Below are positions 60,999 through 64,000 of a stretch of DNA of 64,000 bases, one piece after another. Position 1 is the first letter of the stretch, and every line of letters starts with the position of its first letter. Origin of the DNA: Myxococcales bacterium. Its GTDB lineage: Bacteria > Myxococcota_A > UBA9160 > UBA4427. The DNA lies in contig JADFNE010000003.1 of NCBI GenBank assembly GCA_022563535.1, positions 78,053 to 142,052 on the forward strand, read 5' to 3'. The notes beneath the pieces are model-generated. The model was not told the origin of the DNA, searched no databases, and saw only the letters and a program-made list of their open reading frames with translations. The translations under genes were made by a program, and so were the position numbers.

Positions 60999-62399
60999 GA
61001 GCCTGACCCAAGACACACCGTGAGGCATGGGTCTAGGCTCGTTTCCTTGGCTCTGGCAGGTGCCGACTGAATTGGCTGGTAGTTCAAGCCATCCTTTGAA
61101 CGTCGCGCACCTGTGCCTGTTCGTCTCTTCATGCCCTTGCGGCTCGGTAGATCGTTAACGCGTTTGCAGCGGCACACACCAAGTGCCACTCGCCACGGAT
61201 GTTCGCGCGTCCTCGCGTAGAAAAACGGCGGAAGCGCATCGTCTGCTTGATCTCTGCAAAGGGACGCTCGCCTTGTGTTCTTCGGTATTTGTAGATCTTC
61301 TGCGCCCAAGGCAGTCGAAGGAGGCGGTGCATTCGTTGGGTATGAATACCCCGAGGCCACTTCCGTTTGTTCCGGCCGCTGACCGCTACCAAGCAGCGTT
61401 GGCGCTTCTTTTGAAGTTGCTCCAAGTTCTTTTCACTCAGGTAGCCAGCGTCAGCAAGCACGATGCCTGGTTTGCGACGCGTGGTCGCTTGGATGGCCTC
61501 GACCATCGGGACCAACTGCTGCTTGTCCAGGGCCGATGTCGTGACCTCGGAAGCCACGATCACTCCATCCTCGCTCGCTGCCACCTGAGCGTTGTAACAG
61601 TACTGAAGCGAACCCTCGCCCGTCATCATCATGTTTGCATCGGGATCGGCGAAGCTCTTCTGGCTGCTGGCCTTGAGCGTCACGCCGCGTTCAGCTGCCA
61701 ACTGCTTGCGCACGGCGCGTATCTTCTCAACCCGTCGTTGCCGGGTCTGCAACTCGGCAGGGAGACCGCCACCTCCGTCTCCATCCCCGTGCGTCTCGTC
61801 CTCCGACTCGTTCACCGCCTCGAGCTTCGACAGGATCTCCGCGATCTCCGCTTCCAACTGCGCTTCCGCCTGATCCATCCGGCCGTAGCTCATCGCTTTG
61901 TGACGAGACGTGTTCGCGCGGATCTTCGTCCCGTCGATCGCAACGCGGCCGAGTTTTCCCAAGCCAGCGGCCCGTGCCGTGTGCACCGTCTCGCGGAACA
62001 CCTGAGCGAAATCCACACGGTGACGGATCCGAAACCGATTGATCGTGCGAAAGTCGGGCGACAACCCGCCCCCGAGATAGCGGAACCGAAGATCCCACCG
62101 AAGACGGCGCGAGATCTCGCGACCGCTGTAGACCCCCTCGATCGCGCCGAACAACCACAGCTTCAGCAGCATCCGTGGCGGATAGGCTCGCTCACCCGCC
62201 ACGGCATAACGCTCCTCGAAAGCCATGAGGTCCAGACCTTCGACAAAGTCGTTAATGAAGAATGCTGCGTCGTCCGCATCCAACGCTTCGCTCAAATGCG
62301 CCGGAAACAGCTGGCCCTGGTCCTGTTCGTAGCCTTTGAACTCGATCTCTTCATTCATGACTGTCATACTTACCACTTAACGAGTCTTGGGTCAGGCTC
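60999..62399 (-). mobile_element. Complete IS1182-family insertion sequence (1401 bp)
   Basis: Perfect 16-bp terminal inverted repeats GAGCCTGACCCAAGAC (60999-61014) and its complement (62384-62399) bound the element. CTAG occurs directly outside both ends (60995-60998 and 62400-62403), probably a 4-bp target duplication, though its palindromic nature hides the exact edge. One transposase gene fills it. It is complete and looks potentially active. Confidence 0.85.
61129..62367 (-). CDS. IS1182-family transposase
   Basis: Transposase of about 412 residues with an N-terminal DUF772-like domain (YAVAGERAYPPRMLLKLWLF, SREISRRLRWDLRFRYLGGG) and a DDE domain (GRVAIDGTKIRANTS, GIVLADAGYLSEKNL, RTQGERPFAEIKQTMRFRRF). 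I chose ATG 62367 (MTVMNEE); GTG 62376 and ATG 62358 are in frame. The reading frame is intact from near one terminal repeat to 115 bases before the other. Confidence 0.9.
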   Translation of the reverse strand: MTVMNEEIEFKGYEQDQGQLFPAHLSEALDADDAAFFINDFVEGLDLMAFEERYAVAGERAYPPRMLLKLWLFGAIEGVYSGREISRRLRWDLRFRYLGGGLSPDFRTINRFRIRHRVDFAQVFRETVHTARAAGLGKLGRVAIDGTKIRANTSRHKAMSYGRMDQAEAQLEAEIAEILSKLEAVNESEDETHGDGDGGGGLPAELQTRQRRVEKIRAVRKQLAAERGVTLKASSQKSFADPDANMMMTGEGSLQYCYNAQVAASEDGVIVASEVTTSALDKQQLVPMVEAIQATTRRKPGIVLADAGYLSEKNLEQLQKKRQRCLVAVSGRNKRKWPRGIHTQRMHRLLRLPWAQKIYKYRRTQGERPFAEIKQTMRFRRFSTRGRANIRGEWHLVCAAANALTIYRAARA

Positions 62400-62459
62400 C
62401 TAGGTAGAGTCGGTGGTGCGTTTCAACGCCGATTAACGCCGAACCGTCAGGCGGCGGAA

Positions 62460-62924
62460 GTGACGATTCAAGATCTGGGCAGCATCGGTGAGTTCGCGGG
62501 TGCCCTCGCGGTGATCGCGTCCGTTATATATTTGGCTGCTCAGATCCGGCAAAACACAAGGACCGTTCGTGCAACTAGCAGCCTTTCTTTCGTCCAACTG
62601 AGCCAGAACTTCAGTGCCATGTTGATCACCGATGAGAAGGTCGCCCGCCTTTACCGCTTGGGCCTCAAGGATTCGAGCCAGTTCGGCGAGGACGAGGCAG
62701 TTCAGTTCGATGCGCTGATGATTACAGTGTTTCGAGACTTCCAGAACACCTTCCAGCAGTACCGCAAGAACCAGCTCGATGAAGAGGAATGGGAAGTTTT
62801 TGCCAGGAACATCCTATGGACTTTCCGTCAGCCTGGCATCCAACAATGGTGGCAATCCAGGCGGGTCATGTTTATTGAGTCATTCCGCGAGTTCCTAGAA
62901 GGTGAGGGCGGTGGCACCGGGTAG
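62460..62924 (+). CDS. Small conserved hypothetical protein with one TM helix
   Basis: A 154-residue protein beginning TIQDLGSIGEFAGALAVIAS, then VIYLAAQIRQNTRTVRATSS, a pattern I know from many environmental bacterial proteins without assigned function. One N-terminal membrane helix, then a helical cytoplasmic region rich in Gln, Phe and Arg (FRDFQNTFQQYRKNQLDEEEW). It starts with GTG 62460 and sits between two insertion sequences, so it may be cargo of the mobile region or a survivor of local deletion. Confidence 0.6.
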   Translation: MTIQDLGSIGEFAGALAVIASVIYLAAQIRQNTRTVRATSSLSFVQLSQNFSAMLITDEKVARLYRLGLKDSSQFGEDEAVQFDALMITVFRDFQNTFQQYRKNQLDEEEWEVFARNILWTFRQPGIQQWWQSRRVMFIESFREFLEGEGGGTG

Positions 62925-62975
62925 CCGTGATGAACGGCCGGACACATCGTTAACACTTTAGTCTGGGGACATGGT

Positions 62976-64000
62976 TTACACGATTGGATTCCTCATTCTT
63001 CTCCCAAGTGCATCCTCAACCTTGAGGATGCGCTCGTCCATCTGTCCCAATCGGACATGGCTGAAGTAGACATCCCAGATTCCATCTCCGACTTCTTCGA
63101 GTCCAATGTACTGCCCTTCGAGCAGATGCGAGAGGGGCACGCGCTTGCTTGTCCACCGGAAGCCTCCGTTGCGGCTCATGAGTCTCTTCTCAAAGTGAGC
63201 GGGATACTCGATCGGGGGAAGCCTGGAAGGGAACTCCCGCGGCGACGGCTTGTATCGCGAAGCGGGCGTCTCTTGGTCGAGGGCTTCGTGCGGGCGTTCT
63301 TCGTTGAACTCTTTACAGAAGTGATCGAAGCGGCGTTGTTGGCTGCGCAGGGTCGCGGCCGGAGGCCGTGTGGTCTGCTGCTTGAGGGTCTTGTGCATAC
63401 GCTCATGTCTGCCGTTCTGTTCGGGGTGACCGGGTTCGATGAGTTCGGGATAGATGCCGAGGCGGATCCACCAGACGGAGAGTCGACTCAGTCTGCCGAT
63501 GGCAGTGGTGGCGAAGGGCACTCCGTTATCGGAGCGAATGATCTTCGGAAGCCCGTATTCCCTGAAGAGGCCGTGAAAGACGGGCTTGGCGCCCTTGTGT
63601 GCGGTCGAACGCAAACCATGACAACCGATGATGAAACGCGTGCATCCATCGGTGACAGTGAGTGGGTAGCAGTAGATGCCATCGCGCGTCTTGAACTCTC
63701 CCTTGTAGTCGACGCACCAAGTGTCGTTGGGAGCGTCCATCGATTGCGCTGGCTTCCCCGCATGGCCGGGATACTTCCGCCTTCTCTTCTTGTCGATCAT
63801 GCCGTGTCGCGAGAGGAGGTCGCAGACGGTGGAGCGGGCCGGCCAATCGACCTTGGGGTGCCGTCGCTTCAAGATGACCAGGAGCTTCTTCGCACCCCAG
63901 TAAGGATGTCTGCGGCGCAACTCGAGGATGGACTCGGTGATCTCGATCGCGGTCTCGTGGGAGCATCCTTCGGGTCGCCTCGATCGCTCGCCTAAGCCCG
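62976..64000 (-). CDS. IS481-type transposase, 5' end beyond the window
   Basis: Integrase-core (rve) transposase. DDE residues occur in WCVDYKGEF, IIRSDNGVPF and HPEQNGRHERMHKTLK (the E). The frame remains open to base 64000, reading GERSRRPEGCSHETAIEITE and then ILELRRRHPYWGAKKL, which is the typical helix-turn-helix-to-core transition of IS481 transposases, so the start is outside the window. The 3' portion is intact. An IS end probably lies around 62940 (GGACACATCGTTAACA), but the partner end is not visible. Confidence 0.85.
   Translation of the reverse strand, partial: GLGERSRRPEGCSHETAIEITESILELRRRHPYWGAKKLLVILKRRHPKVDWPARSTVCDLLSRHGMIDKKRRRKYPGHAGKPAQSMDAPNDTWCVDYKGEFKTRDGIYCYPLTVTDGCTRFIIGCHGLRSTAHKGAKPVFHGLFREYGLPKIIRSDNGVPFATTAIGRLSRLSVWWIRLGIYPELIEPGHPEQNGRHERMHKTLKQQTTRPPAATLRSQQRRFDHFCKEFNEERPHEALDQETPASRYKPSPREFPSRLPPIEYPAHFEKRLMSRNGGFRWTSKRVPLSHLLEGQYIGLEEVGDGIWDVYFSHVRLGQMDERILKVEDALGRRMRNPIV

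Noticed and set aside
61183..62403. Long 406-codon plus-strand frame across the IS1182 element
   Set aside because: It is the antisense shadow of the intact transposase and has no family-like motifs.
63057..63995. Plus-strand 312-codon frame opposite the IS481-type transposase
   Set aside because: Shadow frame; the minus strand carries all DDE motifs.

Overview
The window is 64 kb of GC-rich, gene-dense chromosome from what looks like a deltaproteobacterial or Myxococcota-type Gram-negative bacterium. That placement is an inference. It rests on a type II-like secretin, DUF481 and TraF-like outer-membrane proteins, a sterol-desaturase-family hydroxylase, a cytochrome P450, a selenoprotein, and frequent GTG/TTG starts. 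No rRNA, tRNA or CRISPR array was seen.

Region by region. 1-4.5 kb: a membrane sulfatase-family enzyme cut by the left edge, a DUF368 (undecaprenyl-phosphate carrier) protein and a SRAP/YedK protein. 4.7-11.3 kb: a co-directional run holding a degenerate sigma-54-activator-like ATPase, a small membrane protein and a sodium:solute symporter (coupled by 4-nt overlaps), an M3 oligopeptidase, an alkyltransferase-like (Atl) protein with an unusual in-frame tail, and a membrane-anchored DsbA-like protein whose first catalytic Cys codon is UGA. That UGA is followed by an excellent bacterial SECIS-like hairpin, so I read it as a selenoprotein. 11.4-22 kb: mostly single genes (pilin-like protein, FA hydroxylase, DUF885 peptidase, PuuD-like membrane protein, YkgJ, DUF481, CaCA antiporter, mini-secretin, TraF-like protein, SDR, HupE/UreJ). 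22-31 kb: a minus-strand block with a DUF255 thioredoxin-fold protein, a nucleotide-translocase/HEAT/cyclic-nucleotide fusion, DsbD, a small Cys-rich protein and GcvR. 31-42 kb: an LLM oxidoreductase, a large beta-propeller/cytochrome c protein, and a CsoR-controlled metal-export operon with visible operators. 42-50 kb: DNA repair (Tag), beta-oxidation-type dehydrogenase plus thiolase, SDRs and a P450. 49.4-53.4 kb: a tight operon of membrane protein, secretin and lytic transglycosylase, suggesting an envelope-spanning export machine. 55.2-60.8 kb: a deoxy-amino-sugar cassette (3,4-ketoisomerase, 2,3-dehydratase, ketoreductase, aminotransferase, acyltransferase, polyprenyl-phosphate glycosyltransferase). 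60.8-64 kb: a mobile-element zone (MITE-like palindrome, complete IS1182-family element, IS481-type transposase running off the right edge).

Thiol redox chemistry recurs: Sec-DsbA, DsbD and the DUF255 protein all lie within 20 kb. The most interesting single object is the UGA-interrupted DsbA with its SECIS element, which ordinary gene calling would split into two genes or call a pseudogene. All functional statements come from motif and family recognition by eye; nothing was searched or computed.
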